A DNA stretch of 64,000 nucleotides from Dorea_A amylophila (GTDB taxonomy: Bacteria > Bacillota > Clostridia > Lachnospirales > Lachnospiraceae), in assembly GCF_025567265.1 (NCBI RefSeq), contig NZ_JAOQJW010000004.1, forward strand, positions 62,001 through 126,000, read 5' to 3'. Shown here one piece after another: positions 7,191 to 16,029 of the stretch; position 1 is the first letter of the stretch; every line of letters starts with the position of its first letter. Made by a program: the position numbers and the translations under genes. A model generated the notes under the pieces. It was not told the origin of the DNA. It was given only the letters and a program-made list of their open reading frames with translations, and made no database searches.

Positions 7191-8255
7191 ATGACATTTT
7201 ACCAGGAACTACAACTAAGCTCGACCGGCTCTAAACAGCTGATTAAAAACACAACCGATAAAAAAGAAAAACGCCGTCACATACTCATTTACAACTTTAA
7301 AGTATATCTTGTAATGATATTCTGTGTCGCCGTTGTATCTTTATATAGTAAATTCATCGGAAATGACAACAGTGTTGTCGGAGTTACCGTGCTTCTGGCC
7401 GTGCTGGTTCTCAGGCAGGCCGATTTCGGAATCCGTACCACGCACGGGCTTGCCTCTATCGCAGGCATCTACGCAATCCTTATGGCAGGTCCCCGTCTTG
7501 CCAACATGGTATCACCGGTTCCTGCCTTCTTTATTAATGCAGCCTGTATCATGCTGCTGATGATCCTCGGATGCCACAATGTGATCATGTACAATCACTC
7601 TACTTTTGTCCTTGGCTATCTATTATTATTTGGATATGATGTAAGCGGACATGCCTACATTTTAAGACTGGAAGGACTCCTTGTCGGAATGATCCTCTGC
7701 ATGATCATTTTCTATAAGAATCAGAAGAACCGTCCTTACCGGCGTAAATTTTCTCATCTGTTCCAGGAATTCAACATTCATTCCGCACGCAGCAGATGGT
7801 ATATCAAGCTGACATTCATCGTATCATCGGCGATGCTCATCATGTCCCGGCTCGGACTTCCAAGAGCTATGTGGGCAGGTATCGCATGTATGTCCGTGTG
7901 TCTTCCGTTTACAAATGACTGTGTCGCACGTTCCGGAAAGCGTTGGATGTTCAACATCGTAGGAGGTCTGTTATTCGTTGTTCTGTATACGGTTCTTCCT
8001 GAGTCTATGTATGCCTATATCGGAATCATCGGCGGAATCGGTGTCGGATATTCGGCAGGATATTCCTGGCAGACAGTGTTCAATACATTTGGAGCGCTTT
8101 CCATTGCGTCCGGTCTGTTTGGAATGCCATATGCAGTAGCACTCCGAATTGGTGCCAACCTGTTTGGTTCTGTTTATACGGTCCTGTGCAACAAATTATT
8201 CGATAAAGCACACGCTTATTTTCATAGCACCGATTTAAAAACAACGCTCTCTTAA
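7191..8255 (+). CDS. FUSC-family membrane exporter
   Basis: A 354-residue inner-membrane protein with two blocks of hydrophobic helices (about residues 32-165 and 200-330) separated by a basic loop (YKNQKNRPYRRKF). This is the doubled arrangement of the FUSC/aromatic acid exporter (YccS/ArAE-like) superfamily. The start ATG at 7191 has AAAGGAG eight bases upstream; 17 upstream in-frame codons overlap marR and are excluded. It is probably cotranscribed with marR. The substrate is unknown; efflux of aromatic or amphipathic acids is inferred from the family. Confidence 0.8.
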   Translation: MTFYQELQLSSTGSKQLIKNTTDKKEKRRHILIYNFKVYLVMIFCVAVVSLYSKFIGNDNSVVGVTVLLAVLVLRQADFGIRTTHGLASIAGIYAILMAGPRLANMVSPVPAFFINAACIMLLMILGCHNVIMYNHSTFVLGYLLLFGYDVSGHAYILRLEGLLVGMILCMIIFYKNQKNRPYRRKFSHLFQEFNIHSARSRWYIKLTFIVSSAMLIMSRLGLPRAMWAGIACMSVCLPFTNDCVARSGKRWMFNIVGGLLFVVLYTVLPESMYAYIGIIGGIGVGYSAGYSWQTVFNTFGALSIASGLFGMPYAVALRIGANLFGSVYTVLCNKLFDKAHAYFHSTDLKTTLS

Positions 8256-8259
8256 AAAG

Positions 8260-8283
8260 GGGATGTAGCTTGCGCTACATCCC
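8260..8283. terminator. Bidirectional terminator between FUSC gene and sdaAA
   Basis: The perfect stem GGGATGTAGC-ttgc-GCTACATCCC is flanked by A and T runs on both sides, so it can serve the converging FUSC and sda transcripts. The stop codon of sdaAA lies inside the hairpin. Confidence 0.85.
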
Positions 8284-9144
8284 TAATTTTTCTACTACTT
8301 CCTGTGCTGCAGGTGTTCCTGCAACACCACCGACACCGGTTTCTCTCAATGATACGTCCATCTTGTCTCCGACTTCTTTCATCGCATCTATCACCTGGTC
8401 AACAGGTACCTTACTTGTAATCCCTGCCAGTGCCATGTCCGCTGCCGCCAGCGCATTCACTGCACCGCCTACATTACGTTTCACACACGGTACCTCTACC
8501 AGACCTCCTACCGGATCACATACAAGTCCCATCAGGTTCTTCAATGCCATCGCACAGGCATGTCCGATCTGATCCGTATCTCCGCCTTTGATATAGCAGA
8601 TTGCCCCGGCTGCCATTCCCGAACCGGAACCGATCTCTGCCTGACATCCTCCCGATGCTCCCGCAAGATATGCCCGGTTGGCAATGATCTGACCAAGTCC
8701 GGCTGCCACATACATGGCTTCTATCATCTTTTCTTCCGGAACATTGTATTCTTTATAATAAGTAACAAGTACTGCCGGAAGTACACCGCAGGCTCCTGCT
8801 GTGGGTGCCGCAACAATTCGTTTCATACAGGCATTATTACACCCCATCTTCAGTGCATTAGACATCACCTTTGAGACAAAATCCCCACACAACGGTTCTT
8901 CATTCTCACGGTAATTGTCCATAAGCCCGCCTTCTGTTCCGACCAGACCACTTCTTGATACCTTGTCCGGTTCATAGGCATCCAGCGCATCCAGCATGGA
9001 CTGCCACATATACTTCATCTTTTCCCAGGAATCTTCTATCTTCACATCCCTCTCCTGTGCATCCTCTAACTGGATTGCTTTCCAGAATGGAATGTTCTCT
9101 TTTTCCCCTCTCAGTTTCGCCTCTTCCATTGACTGATATGACAT
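8275..9144 (-). CDS. sdaAA: L-serine ammonia-lyase, iron-sulfur type, alpha subunit
   Basis: Catalyses deamination of L-serine to pyruvate and ammonia with the beta subunit, using a [4Fe-4S] cluster. The 289-residue chain has the family motifs APTAGACGVLPAVL, ASGGCQAEIGSGSGMAAGA and the cluster-binding CDPVGGLVEVPC. Its start lies 20 bases after the sdaAB stop, giving a two-gene operon in the order sdaAB-sdaAA. Length and motifs are complete. Confidence 0.96.
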   Translation of the reverse strand: MSYQSMEEAKLRGEKENIPFWKAIQLEDAQERDVKIEDSWEKMKYMWQSMLDALDAYEPDKVSRSGLVGTEGGLMDNYRENEEPLCGDFVSKVMSNALKMGCNNACMKRIVAAPTAGACGVLPAVLVTYYKEYNVPEEKMIEAMYVAAGLGQIIANRAYLAGASGGCQAEIGSGSGMAAGAICYIKGGDTDQIGHACAMALKNLMGLVCDPVGGLVEVPCVKRNVGGAVNALAAADMALAGITSKVPVDQVIDAMKEVGDKMDVSLRETGVGGVAGTPAAQEVVEKLGM

Positions 9145-9164
9145 ATCTTCTTTTCCTCCATTAT

Positions 9165-9836
9165 CTATACCGATCCGTTCGGATCAAGAAATTTCACACG
9201 GATAATTCCCGGCTTGCTCTCCAGTTCATCGATCGCACTCTGCGGAATCACCTGATCTGTCTCTACAACCATAACAGCCGTTCCGCCACGCTTGTCACGG
9301 AATACCTGCATGGTCGCCACATTGATCTCAGCTTTACTGAGTGCAGCGGCCACCTCCATGATCCGTCCCGGCTCATCCACATTCCGGATGATCAGTGTAC
9401 AGCTCTCTCCACTGAAATTTACATCAATCCCATCCAATTTACAGACACAGATGCGTCCGCCTCCGATGGAATGTGCCTGGATCTTCATCTGCGGCACACC
9501 TTCTGCTTCCATAATAATCTGAGCAGTATTCGGATGTGCACCCTTAATGTTCTTGTTCTTCATTACAAAATCCATCCCCATGTCTTTTGCAACTTCGTAA
9601 CTGTCCGGTATGCGCATATCATCCGGCATCATCCCCAATAAACCGGCAATCAATGCCCTGTCCGTTCCATGTCCCTTTCCTGTTGCGGCAAACGAGCCAT
9701 GCAAGATAACCTCCGCCTTCTCCGGCTGACGGCCGAATAACTGTCTTGCCACCATACCGATCCTGACTGCCCCTGCTGTATGCGAGCTGGATGGACCTAC
9801 CATTACCGGTCCTAAAATGTCGAATATATTTCCCAT
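9165..9836 (-). CDS. sdaAB: L-serine ammonia-lyase, iron-sulfur type, beta subunit
   Basis: A 223-residue partner of sdaAA. The N-terminal half has the signature GPVMVGPSSSHTAGAVRIG and the GKGHGTDRALIAGLLG region. The C-terminal part (about residues 148-220) is an ACT domain (IIRNVDEPGRIMEVAAALSKAEIN), probably for serine sensing. The start is set at the ATG at 9836 (MGNIFDILGP), nine bases after AAAGGG; an 18-codon lysine-rich extension upstream is unlike the family. First gene of the sda operon. Confidence 0.95.
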   Translation of the reverse strand: MGNIFDILGPVMVGPSSSHTAGAVRIGMVARQLFGRQPEKAEVILHGSFAATGKGHGTDRALIAGLLGMMPDDMRIPDSYEVAKDMGMDFVMKNKNIKGAHPNTAQIIMEAEGVPQMKIQAHSIGGGRICVCKLDGIDVNFSGESCTLIIRNVDEPGRIMEVAAALSKAEINVATMQVFRDKRGGTAVMVVETDQVIPQSAIDELESKPGIIRVKFLDPNGSV

Positions 9837-10073
9837 ATTCTTTTTCCCTTTCTTTTTTACTATAACTATCCCCTTCCCCATCTTTTTCAAGTATCGGATA
9901 GTTACGTATTTTGGTATATTCTATTTACTATTATACGTTCCCATCTCATCTTTTACAATGGTCAAAGATTGTTTTTTCCTCTCTGATATGCTAACATTTT
10001 ATAACGCAGGACCGGATATCTGATATAGAAGCTTTAAGGTATCCTCCCAGCCTATGATAAGGAAGTGTATAGC

Positions 10074-11192
10074 ATGAATAAAAAAGAAGTTCTAGAGATC
10101 CGCAGACAGTTTTCTCCTGAAAACTGTGCCATCACACGCATCTGCGGATGTTATGTGGATCACGAAAAAGAGAAAAAAATGGAAATGAAAAAAGCCTTCT
10201 TATCTTTACCCGAAGAAGAGGCTTTCAAATATTTTGACATCTTCAAACACACCCTTTCCGGAACAATTGGAAAGAACCTCATCAATATGGAATTCCCGCT
10301 CGACCAGGAATTGAATGGCGGCACACAGGAATTTCTTATGAGATTAAAGGACAGTAAACTTCAGGATGACCTTCTTCTGGAGGAATTCTATGATAAGGTC
10401 GTGGAAAGTTATGAATACGGCGAAAACTACTACATCATCCTGATCCATGCCGTATACGATGTTCCCGGTAAGACCAAAGATGGTCTGGAGATGGAGGACG
10501 CCTCCGATACCGTATATGAGCACATCCTCTGCAGCATCTGTCCGGTCAATCTTACGAAAGCCGGACTTACTTACAATGCACAGACAAATAACATTGAAGA
10601 CCGTATCCGCGACTGGTTCGTAGAAGCTCCGGTCAAAGGATTTTTATTCCCTGCATTCCAGGATCGTGCAACGGACTTACATAATGTCCTTTATTACACA
10701 AAGAAACCAGAAGAATTACAGCCATATTTCGTAGAACACGTCCTTGGAAGCACTACTCCACTGACTGCCGGTGATCAGAAGACAACCTTCCAGGCAATCG
10801 TAAGTGATACCCTGGGCGAAGACAGTGACTACGAAGTGGTCCGTAACATCCATGATAATTTAAATGAAATGATCGAACAGTCCAAGGAAGAACCGGAACC
10901 GCTGGAATTATCCAAAACTGATGTCAGAAAGCTCCTGACACGCAGCGGAGTTGCCGAAGAGAAGCTGGAATCATTCGATGATGAATTCGATGAGACAGTC
11001 GGCATACACGGAACCCTGCTCGCATCCAACATCGCCAGTGCTAAGACTTTCCAGATTGAGACACCGGATGTGGTAGTTAAGGTTAATCCGGAACGAGCCG
11101 ATCTGGTAGAGACGCGTGATATCGATGGACGCCGCTGTCTGGTAATTGCAATCGATGATCATCTGGAAGTAAACGGAATCGAAATCCATTAG
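10074..11192 (+). CDS. DUF4317 family protein
   Basis: A soluble 372-residue protein of a family confined largely to Clostridia. The family N terminus is clear: MNKKEVLEIRRQF, then CAITRICGCYVDHEKEK near residues 18-36. No membrane segment or catalytic motif is recognisable, and no function is known to me. The start ATG at 10074 follows AAGGA by ten bases; a GTG nine bases earlier is in frame but less well placed. It is monocistronic, with tRNA-Leu behind its own promoter downstream. Confidence 0.85.
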   Translation: MNKKEVLEIRRQFSPENCAITRICGCYVDHEKEKKMEMKKAFLSLPEEEAFKYFDIFKHTLSGTIGKNLINMEFPLDQELNGGTQEFLMRLKDSKLQDDLLLEEFYDKVVESYEYGENYYIILIHAVYDVPGKTKDGLEMEDASDTVYEHILCSICPVNLTKAGLTYNAQTNNIEDRIRDWFVEAPVKGFLFPAFQDRATDLHNVLYYTKKPEELQPYFVEHVLGSTTPLTAGDQKTTFQAIVSDTLGEDSDYEVVRNIHDNLNEMIEQSKEEPEPLELSKTDVRKLLTRSGVAEEKLESFDDEFDETVGIHGTLLASNIASAKTFQIETPDVVVKVNPERADLVETRDIDGRRCLVIAIDDHLEVNGIEIH

Positions 11193-11238
11193 ATTTGAAG
11201 AAAAAATTAAAAAAATTTCAATTTTTCACAAAAAATGT

Positions 11239-11267
11239 TTGCATTTTCCGTCAGACTATGATAAGAT
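11239..11267 (+). promoter_or_regulatory. Promoter of tRNA-Leu(CAG)
   Basis: TTGCAT (11239-11244) and TAAGAT (11262-11267) are separated by 17 bases. The -10 ends 12 bases before the mature tRNA 5' end. Confidence 0.65.
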
Positions 11268-11279
11268 ACTTTTTGTCAA

Positions 11280-11362
11280 GCGGAAATGGCGGAATGGCAG
11301 ACGCGCTAGATTCAGGTTCTAGTGGGAGCAATCCTGTGAGGGTTCAAGTCCCTTTTTCCGCA
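11280..11362 (+). tRNA. tRNA-Leu (anticodon CAG)
   Basis: The acceptor stem GCGGAAA/TTTCCGC, D-loop, long class II variable arm and TTCAAGT loop are all present. The anticodon stem CTAGA/TCTAG carries loop TTCAGGT, anticodon CAG. It is 83 nt with discriminator A and no encoded CCA. Confidence 0.95.
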
Positions 11363-11364
11363 TG

Positions 11365-11399
11365 AAAAAACCTTGAAGATTTGTTCTTCAAGGTTTTTT
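11365..11399. terminator. Terminator after tRNA-Leu(CAG)
   Basis: The stem CCTTGAAGA/TCTTCAAGG is flanked by A6 and T6, giving a strong hairpin-plus-T-run on the plus strand. The symmetric A/T flanks also suit the converging minus-strand gene at 11420. Confidence 0.9.
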
Positions 11400-11419
11400 A
11401 TTTTTTCTGAATTATGATT

Positions 11420-12226
11420 TTATTTACTTCTTTTTATGCGCTCCCGCAGTTCCTCAAATATCTCCTTATGCTGCCCGACCTGCATCTTCGGGAATGCCTT
11501 CACGAGACGCTCACCAACTTTTGTACGGTTCTCTGCCATCTCTTCGTATTTCTCTTTTAATTCCTCTATACGAGCTTTCTTCTCCTCCCTGAATTCCATA
11601 CCTTCCATTACATTCTCATAGATATTCTCGCCGACCTTATCAGACAGTTCCTTCAGCTCGGCTGCAATCTTCTCCATTGCTTCCAGTCTGCGGTTCATCT
11701 TAAGGATACCGGAAGCTGTTACATACAGATCCGCAAGAAGTCCGACCGCCAGACACGCCATAACTACAATTCCCAGAACGAGCGGAATCATCGTCAGCAC
11801 TTTGTAAATCAGCGGATGGATAATCTTCACGATCAGGACGCAGAACACTCCCCAGATCAGCGAAAACAACACACATACATATCCACCAATATTCAATGGC
11901 TGTTCCGAATAATCCCACCATTTATTATGAAAGATCTTCTCCAGCAAAAATCCGGTAATCCCTTCGATCACAGTCACAAGTATGGTAGAACTGATATACA
12001 GCAACACCAGGTTATTCTCAACCGGCGTCAGAAACTGTACTACAACACCAACCCCTATTCCATATACCGGACAGATCGGTCCATTCAAAAATCCACGGTT
12101 TACAAACTTGCCCTGTTTTGCTGCTGCATATGCGACCTCCGTGCACCATCCCAGGAATCCATATACAAAAAATGATAATGCGAAATAATATAACTCTGTC
12201 AAATATCCTCTCTCCTTCTTTGTCAT
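11420..12226 (-). CDS. Putative ABC-transporter type IV membrane protein
   Basis: A roughly 268-residue membrane protein. The N-terminal ~150 residues have the pattern of Pfam 'ABC-transporter type IV' proteins: FALSFFVYGFLGWCTEV, GFLNGPICPVYGIGVG and EKIFHNKWWDYSEQPLNIGGYVCV. Five hydrophobic segments are followed by a cytoplasmic coiled-coil-like tail rich in E and K (about residues 190-265). The start is uncertain: the ATG at 12226 gives the family N terminus but has no good RBS, and a TTG at 12274 is an alternative. Function is unproven; no ATPase or partner is adjacent. Confidence 0.75.
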   Translation of the reverse strand: MTKKERGYLTELYYFALSFFVYGFLGWCTEVAYAAAKQGKFVNRGFLNGPICPVYGIGVGVVVQFLTPVENNLVLLYISSTILVTVIEGITGFLLEKIFHNKWWDYSEQPLNIGGYVCVLFSLIWGVFCVLIVKIIHPLIYKVLTMIPLVLGIVVMACLAVGLLADLYVTASGILKMNRRLEAMEKIAAELKELSDKVGENIYENVMEGMEFREEKKARIEELKEKYEEMAENRTKVGERLVKAFPKMQVGQHKEIFEELRERIKRSK

Positions 12227-12363
12227 TATATTAATAAATTTTATTATACGTGATTCCACTTTATTTCTCAACAAACTTCTTTTTCAGATCTGTTAAGCTT
12301 TTATTTCATATAATACAAATCTAAATTTTTTCTTACAACTTCGTGAATATTCTGTGACCACTC

Positions 12364-12392
12364 TTGAGAGTTTTTTTCAAACATTATAAAAT
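12364..12392 (+). promoter_or_regulatory. Promoter of the acidic membrane protein gene
   Basis: TTGAGA (12364-12369) and TAAAAT (12387-12392) are spaced by 17 bases, about 30 bases before the ATG at 12424. The RBS GGAGGG lies between them and the start codon. Confidence 0.6.
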
Positions 12393-12423
12393 AGAAGATG
12401 GGTATAAATAGGAGGGATTAACA

Positions 12424-13353
12424 ATGAGTTTAAATAACAAGAAAAAAACACCAACTGCTTCTGATGTTTTTGACGATGATTTCGAAGTGATCTACGAAGG
12501 TGATCTTCCAGACATCTCTATCGATGATGACGATGATGATGATTACCGTGATGTATTATCCGGATTATCCGATATTGATCATACCGATTATATCAGAAAA
12601 AATGATTATGACAGATTAACAAAAAAATTAAAGGATAAAAACAGGAAAACTTCCAGAAAAAGCAGGAATCAAAAAGGAAAAGATAATTTCTTTGATACCA
12701 GCTATTATGATGAGGATTTCCTTGATGAGTTAGATGATGAGCTTTATGATGATGACATTGCCATGGATGATGATTATGATGATTCCCGCAATGGTCGTAA
12801 AAAAGAGAAAAACCGCCGAAAAAAACGTGGGGTTAAAATTCCAAATGTCGCAAAACCGGTTGCAAAAACCGCAAAAACGGGAGGAAAAATCTTATTCAAA
12901 TTTATCAATTTTCTGTTAAGAATGGGAACGCTGCTATTGATCGCATGGATCATTTATCTTTTGGGACTGCATTTCCTGACAAATATAGGTCCTTTTGGTA
13001 ACATTATTTCCCGTCTGACAGCTGCAGATCAGGAACTGATCGCCTATCTTGCGGTTGCCGGAGTATTATTGCTTTATGAGATTATTATCTTTTTCTGTGT
13101 TCTCGGCGGAAGCAGGAAGCAGGGCCGTGATGGAAATACCATCGATAACGGCCGGGGGCTTACATCCTTTATCATTATCGCAACCGGCTCTTATCTGTCT
13201 GCTGTGTTTGCAAGTCTCATTCCGCAGATTCCTGCCGCACTCCAGGGAATCCAGAGTGCATTGACTGTTTACGGAAGTTTAAAGAATACATTACTTCCAA
13301 TCTGTGCCGCAGGAGTTGTAAGCTGTATAATCCGGAAATTTATTATAAAATAG
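12424..13353 (+). CDS. Hypothetical membrane protein with Asp-rich N-terminal half
   Basis: I do not recognise a family. Residues 1-130 are hydrophilic and highly charged, with runs of aspartate (DDDDDDD near residue 37, and DELDDELYDDD and DDDYDD further on) alternating with lysine/arginine blocks, so this region is probably disordered. A basic stretch (RKKEKNRRKKRG) precedes four predicted membrane segments (about residues 162-185, 202-226, 243-270, 285-305). The start follows GGAGGG by seven bases, and a terminator follows the stop. The charged domain is presumably cytoplasmic. Confidence 0.8.
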   Translation: MSLNNKKKTPTASDVFDDDFEVIYEGDLPDISIDDDDDDDYRDVLSGLSDIDHTDYIRKNDYDRLTKKLKDKNRKTSRKSRNQKGKDNFFDTSYYDEDFLDELDDELYDDDIAMDDDYDDSRNGRKKEKNRRKKRGVKIPNVAKPVAKTAKTGGKILFKFINFLLRMGTLLLIAWIIYLLGLHFLTNIGPFGNIISRLTAADQELIAYLAVAGVLLLYEIIIFFCVLGGSRKQGRDGNTIDNGRGLTSFIIIATGSYLSAVFASLIPQIPAALQGIQSALTVYGSLKNTLLPICAAGVVSCIIRKFIIK

Positions 13354-13355
13354 TC

Positions 13356-13396
13356 AAAAAAACACCGAGGCAGAATTGAATGCCCGGTGTTTTTTC
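13356..13396. terminator. Bidirectional terminator between convergent genes
   Basis: AAAAAACACCG pairs with CGGTGTTTTTT, and the inner GGCA pairs with TGCC around a short loop. A and T runs on the two sides serve both the plus-strand gene ending at 13353 and the minus-strand nucleotidase ending at 13404. Confidence 0.85.
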
Positions 13397-13403
13397 ATTT
13401 CTT

Positions 13404-15353
13404 TTATTTTTTCTTTTTAACACGGATTTTTCTGATCAACTTTCGTATCAGCCAGATAATCACTATAATCAGAAAAAGAAGTCCCGCACAGATTCCCACG
13501 ATCATTCCGGCAAATTTATTCGGATGTTTTAACAGATCTGCAATATTCCTGCTGTCTTCCACTACTTTCCGCCCGTGTGTCGTACTATAGTAATCAGAAA
13601 CATTTGCTATTCCGTCTCCGTCTGTGTCTTCAAACGACTGCATATATCTTGCAATTGCCACCCATGCCTTTAATTCTGTCTTACCGTCTGTAATTGCCTC
13701 ATCTTCCAGATTCTTTAGCAGCTTACCATTCTTATCCTTCGGTTCAATCTTTAATAATCCATATGATACATCCGTGACAGAGCCCAACATCTGTCCTGTA
13801 TACAGATCTGTCACAACCTTGTATAATTTATCATCCTGTATCTCTTCTCTCTTCCCGTCTTTGGTCAGATAGCAGTCTGTTACTTTATTCAGAATCATGC
13901 GGTGCGGATTATAAGTAAAGTTCATTCCACTGCAATATAATCTTGCAGTCGTCATATAATCAGAAACAGACGCATCTACTTCTGCTACCAGCTTTAATTC
14001 TTTTCCGGTTAAATATGCAGTGATCAGTGGATAACCGGCAAGACCGTCTTTACCGATCCCCAGCGAGAAAGAATTATAAACCTTTTCTACCGTAATATCA
14101 CCTTTTGTGTATGTGTCACGCACCGTTCCACTTGGCACAACCGCCACATCTACCGGCCTGCCATCATATCCTTCGGAATTTTCCACCGCATACACATAGG
14201 CGTCAGATATAATGTCTCCCAGATTCAGTTCTTCATGCTTTGTTTCCATTTCCCCAAGGCTGTTGAACTTAATATCATTTTCTGCAAGCACCTGATCTTT
14301 TGTATAACCGAAATTTACCAGATAATTGGTATCAACAGTATCCATAAATTTATCAATCTGCTTTTGGGCTGCCTGATCAGATTTTACATTCTTTGTTACT
14401 GGAATCAATTTATAAGTATTCATTTTCCAGCGTTTATCTTTCTTCTGGGTCATGGAAATGCTTCCAAGATTTCTACCGTATTCCCCACAGGATACGATAT
14501 AAGTATTCCCATGTCTGATTGGCTGGTCTAATTGCGTATGTGTATGCCCGCTGATGATCAGATCAATATCCGGTACTTCTTTCGCCAGAGTCTCGTCTTC
14601 TGATACTTTCTCATCTTCCCATGTCCCACTGTGTGAAACGCATGCGATCATATCGACATCTTCTTTTTTCTTAATCTCTTCTACTGTATTTTTTGCTGAT
14701 TCCACAGGATCCTTAAACTCAAGTTCACAGGTAGGTGCACATTCTAATGCATCTTTCCCGAATACCCCAAGAACCGCTATCTTTACACCGCCTTTTTGAA
14801 TAACCACATAATCCTTTACTCCATATGTCTCAAATGCGGATTCTATCTGTTTCTGCCCTTTGCTTAATCCCTCTTTTTCCATGGCATCCCAGTCTACATT
14901 ACACACTACAAGTTTCGGAACTGTCTCCCCTGAATTCTTTGCAGTCTTCAGCATATCTGCAAGTCCGCCGGAACGGTAATCAAATTCATGATTGCCAAAT
15001 GTCGTAACATCACAGCCCAGATATCCAAGCATCCTAAGTTCTGCCGCTTCTGTTGTGTACACTGTCTGGATCAGGGTTCCCATGGAAAAATCTCCTCCGT
15101 CCAGGATAAGTGTATCCGGATTTTCTTTCTTCTTTTCATCGATCAATGTTTTGATCCTTGCAAAGCCTCCGACCTCTTTTTGTTTCCCATTTACGATCGT
15201 AGAATAGCTGTTCAGATGCGAATGTGTGTCATGCGTAAATAATACATCCAGATGTTTTCCCCCATCTGCAGCCTCGGTCTGCACTCCCGGCAGCAGCGGC
15301 ATGCATAACATCACGATCAAAATCAGCACAATAACTCTTTTTACTCTTCTCAT
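13404..15353 (-). CDS. Surface 5'-nucleotidase / UDP-sugar hydrolase family protein
   Basis: A 649-residue exported metallophosphatase. The signal peptide (RRVKRVIVLILIVMLCMPLLP) is followed by the calcineurin-like domain: FTHDTHSHL, LDGGDFSMG, GNHEFDYR, ISGHTHTQLDQP. The 5'-nucleotidase C-terminal domain (about residues 355-540) includes VAVVPSGTVRDTYTKGD. A calcium-type loop, DTDGDGIANVSDYY, follows near residue 580. The C terminus has one membrane helix and a KKKK end rather than an LPxTG motif, so it is membrane-anchored outside the cell. It probably salvages nucleosides and phosphate from extracellular nucleotides. Confidence 0.92.
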   Translation of the reverse strand: MRRVKRVIVLILIVMLCMPLLPGVQTEAADGGKHLDVLFTHDTHSHLNSYSTIVNGKQKEVGGFARIKTLIDEKKKENPDTLILDGGDFSMGTLIQTVYTTEAAELRMLGYLGCDVTTFGNHEFDYRSGGLADMLKTAKNSGETVPKLVVCNVDWDAMEKEGLSKGQKQIESAFETYGVKDYVVIQKGGVKIAVLGVFGKDALECAPTCELEFKDPVESAKNTVEEIKKKEDVDMIACVSHSGTWEDEKVSEDETLAKEVPDIDLIISGHTHTQLDQPIRHGNTYIVSCGEYGRNLGSISMTQKKDKRWKMNTYKLIPVTKNVKSDQAAQKQIDKFMDTVDTNYLVNFGYTKDQVLAENDIKFNSLGEMETKHEELNLGDIISDAYVYAVENSEGYDGRPVDVAVVPSGTVRDTYTKGDITVEKVYNSFSLGIGKDGLAGYPLITAYLTGKELKLVAEVDASVSDYMTTARLYCSGMNFTYNPHRMILNKVTDCYLTKDGKREEIQDDKLYKVVTDLYTGQMLGSVTDVSYGLLKIEPKDKNGKLLKNLEDEAITDGKTELKAWVAIARYMQSFEDTDGDGIANVSDYYSTTHGRKVVEDSRNIADLLKHPNKFAGMIVGICAGLLFLIIVIIWLIRKLIRKIRVKKKK

Positions 15354-15423
15354 ATATTTTTTCCTTTCTTTTTTATATAAAGAGAACTACCGGCAGCAGA
15401 TTCTCCTGTATACCTTCGTATAC

Positions 15424-15468
15424 AAAAAATCCCGAAGAACTGCATCATATCATACTGTTCTCGGGATT
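15424..15468 (-). terminator. Terminator after tRNA-Leu(TAG)
   Basis: On the minus strand AATCCCGA-GAAC pairs with GTTC-TTCGGGATT and is followed by T6. It lies ten bases beyond the mature 3' end of tRNA-Leu and closes the tRNA run. Confidence 0.8.
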
Positions 15469-15477
15469 ATCTTTTCA

Positions 15478-15558
15478 TGCGGATGACAGGACTTGAACCT
15501 GCACGTCGTGGACACTAGATCCTAAGTCTAGCGCGTCTGCCAATTCCGCCACATCCGC
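15478..15558 (-). tRNA. tRNA-Leu (anticodon TAG)
   Basis: Class II tRNA: acceptor GCGGATG/CATCCGC, anticodon stem CTAGA/TCTAG with loop CTTAGGA (anticodon TAG), long variable arm, T loop TTCAAGT, discriminator A. It is the last tRNA of the run, isolated between two terminators. Confidence 0.95.
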
Positions 15559-15563
15559 TTAAT

Positions 15564-15604
15564 AAAAACGCAAATCCTTCTTATTTTGAAAGATCTGCGT
15601 TTTT
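15564..15604 (-). terminator. Terminator between tRNA-Lys and tRNA-Leu
   Basis: On the minus strand AAAAACGCAGATC...TTC pairs with GAA...GATTTGCGTTTTT (one mismatch, one bulge), ending in five T residues. It follows tRNA-Lys directly and precedes tRNA-Leu, so the last tRNA needs read-through. Confidence 0.75.
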
Positions 15605-15610
15605 AAATAC

Positions 15611-15683
15611 TGAGCGTGCGGGGATTCGAACCCCGGACAACTTGATTAAAAGTCAAGTGCTCTACCACCTGAGCTACACGCCC
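15611..15683 (-). tRNA. tRNA-Lys (anticodon TTT)
   Basis: The GGGCGTG acceptor, TAGCTCAG D-arm, anticodon loop CTTTTAA (anticodon TTT) in stem CTTGA/TCAAG, T loop TTCGAAT and discriminator A are all present; 73 nt. Confidence 0.95.
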
Positions 15684-15691
15684 ATAATAAA

Positions 15692-15763
15692 CTGGGCTAG
15701 TTGGATTCGAACCAACGAATGCAGGAGTCAAAGTCCTGTGCCTTACCGCTTGGCGATAGCCCA
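15692..15763 (-). tRNA. tRNA-Gln (anticodon TTG)
   Basis: Acceptor TGGGCTA/TAGCCCA, anticodon stem CAGGA/TCCTG with loop CTTTGAC (anticodon TTG), T loop TTCGAAT, discriminator G; 72 nt. Confidence 0.95.
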
Positions 15764-15778
15764 ATAATAAAGAAAAAG

Positions 15779-15853
15779 GGTGGGTAATGGGACTCGAACC
15801 CATGATATCCAGAACCACAATCTGGCGCGCTAACCAACTGCACCATACCCACC
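15779..15853 (-). tRNA. tRNA-His (anticodon GTG)
   Basis: Acceptor GTGGGTA/TACCCAC with the extra G-1 opposite discriminator C that histidyl-tRNA synthetase requires. Anticodon stem CCAGA/TCTGG carries loop TTGTGGT (anticodon GTG); T loop TTCGAGT. Confidence 0.95.
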
Positions 15854-15917
15854 ATATTACTTATCGAACTGTCTTTTGTCCAACTAAGTATCACCGTATT
15901 AAATTTTGTGGTTTAAA

Positions 15918-15991
15918 CGAGCCTGGGGGGATTCGAACCCTCGACCTACGGCTTAGAAGGCCGTTGCTCTATCCAGCTGAGCTACAGACTC
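15918..15991 (-). tRNA. tRNA-Arg (anticodon TCT)
   Basis: Acceptor GAGTCTG/CAGGCTC, D-arm TAGCTCAGCTGG, anticodon stem ACGGC/GCCGT with loop CTTCTAA (anticodon TCT), T loop TTCGAAT, discriminator G; 74 nt. Confidence 0.95.
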
Positions 15992-16029
15992 ATATCTCTA
16001 ACCACACCCAAAACAAATTGTTTCAGGAA

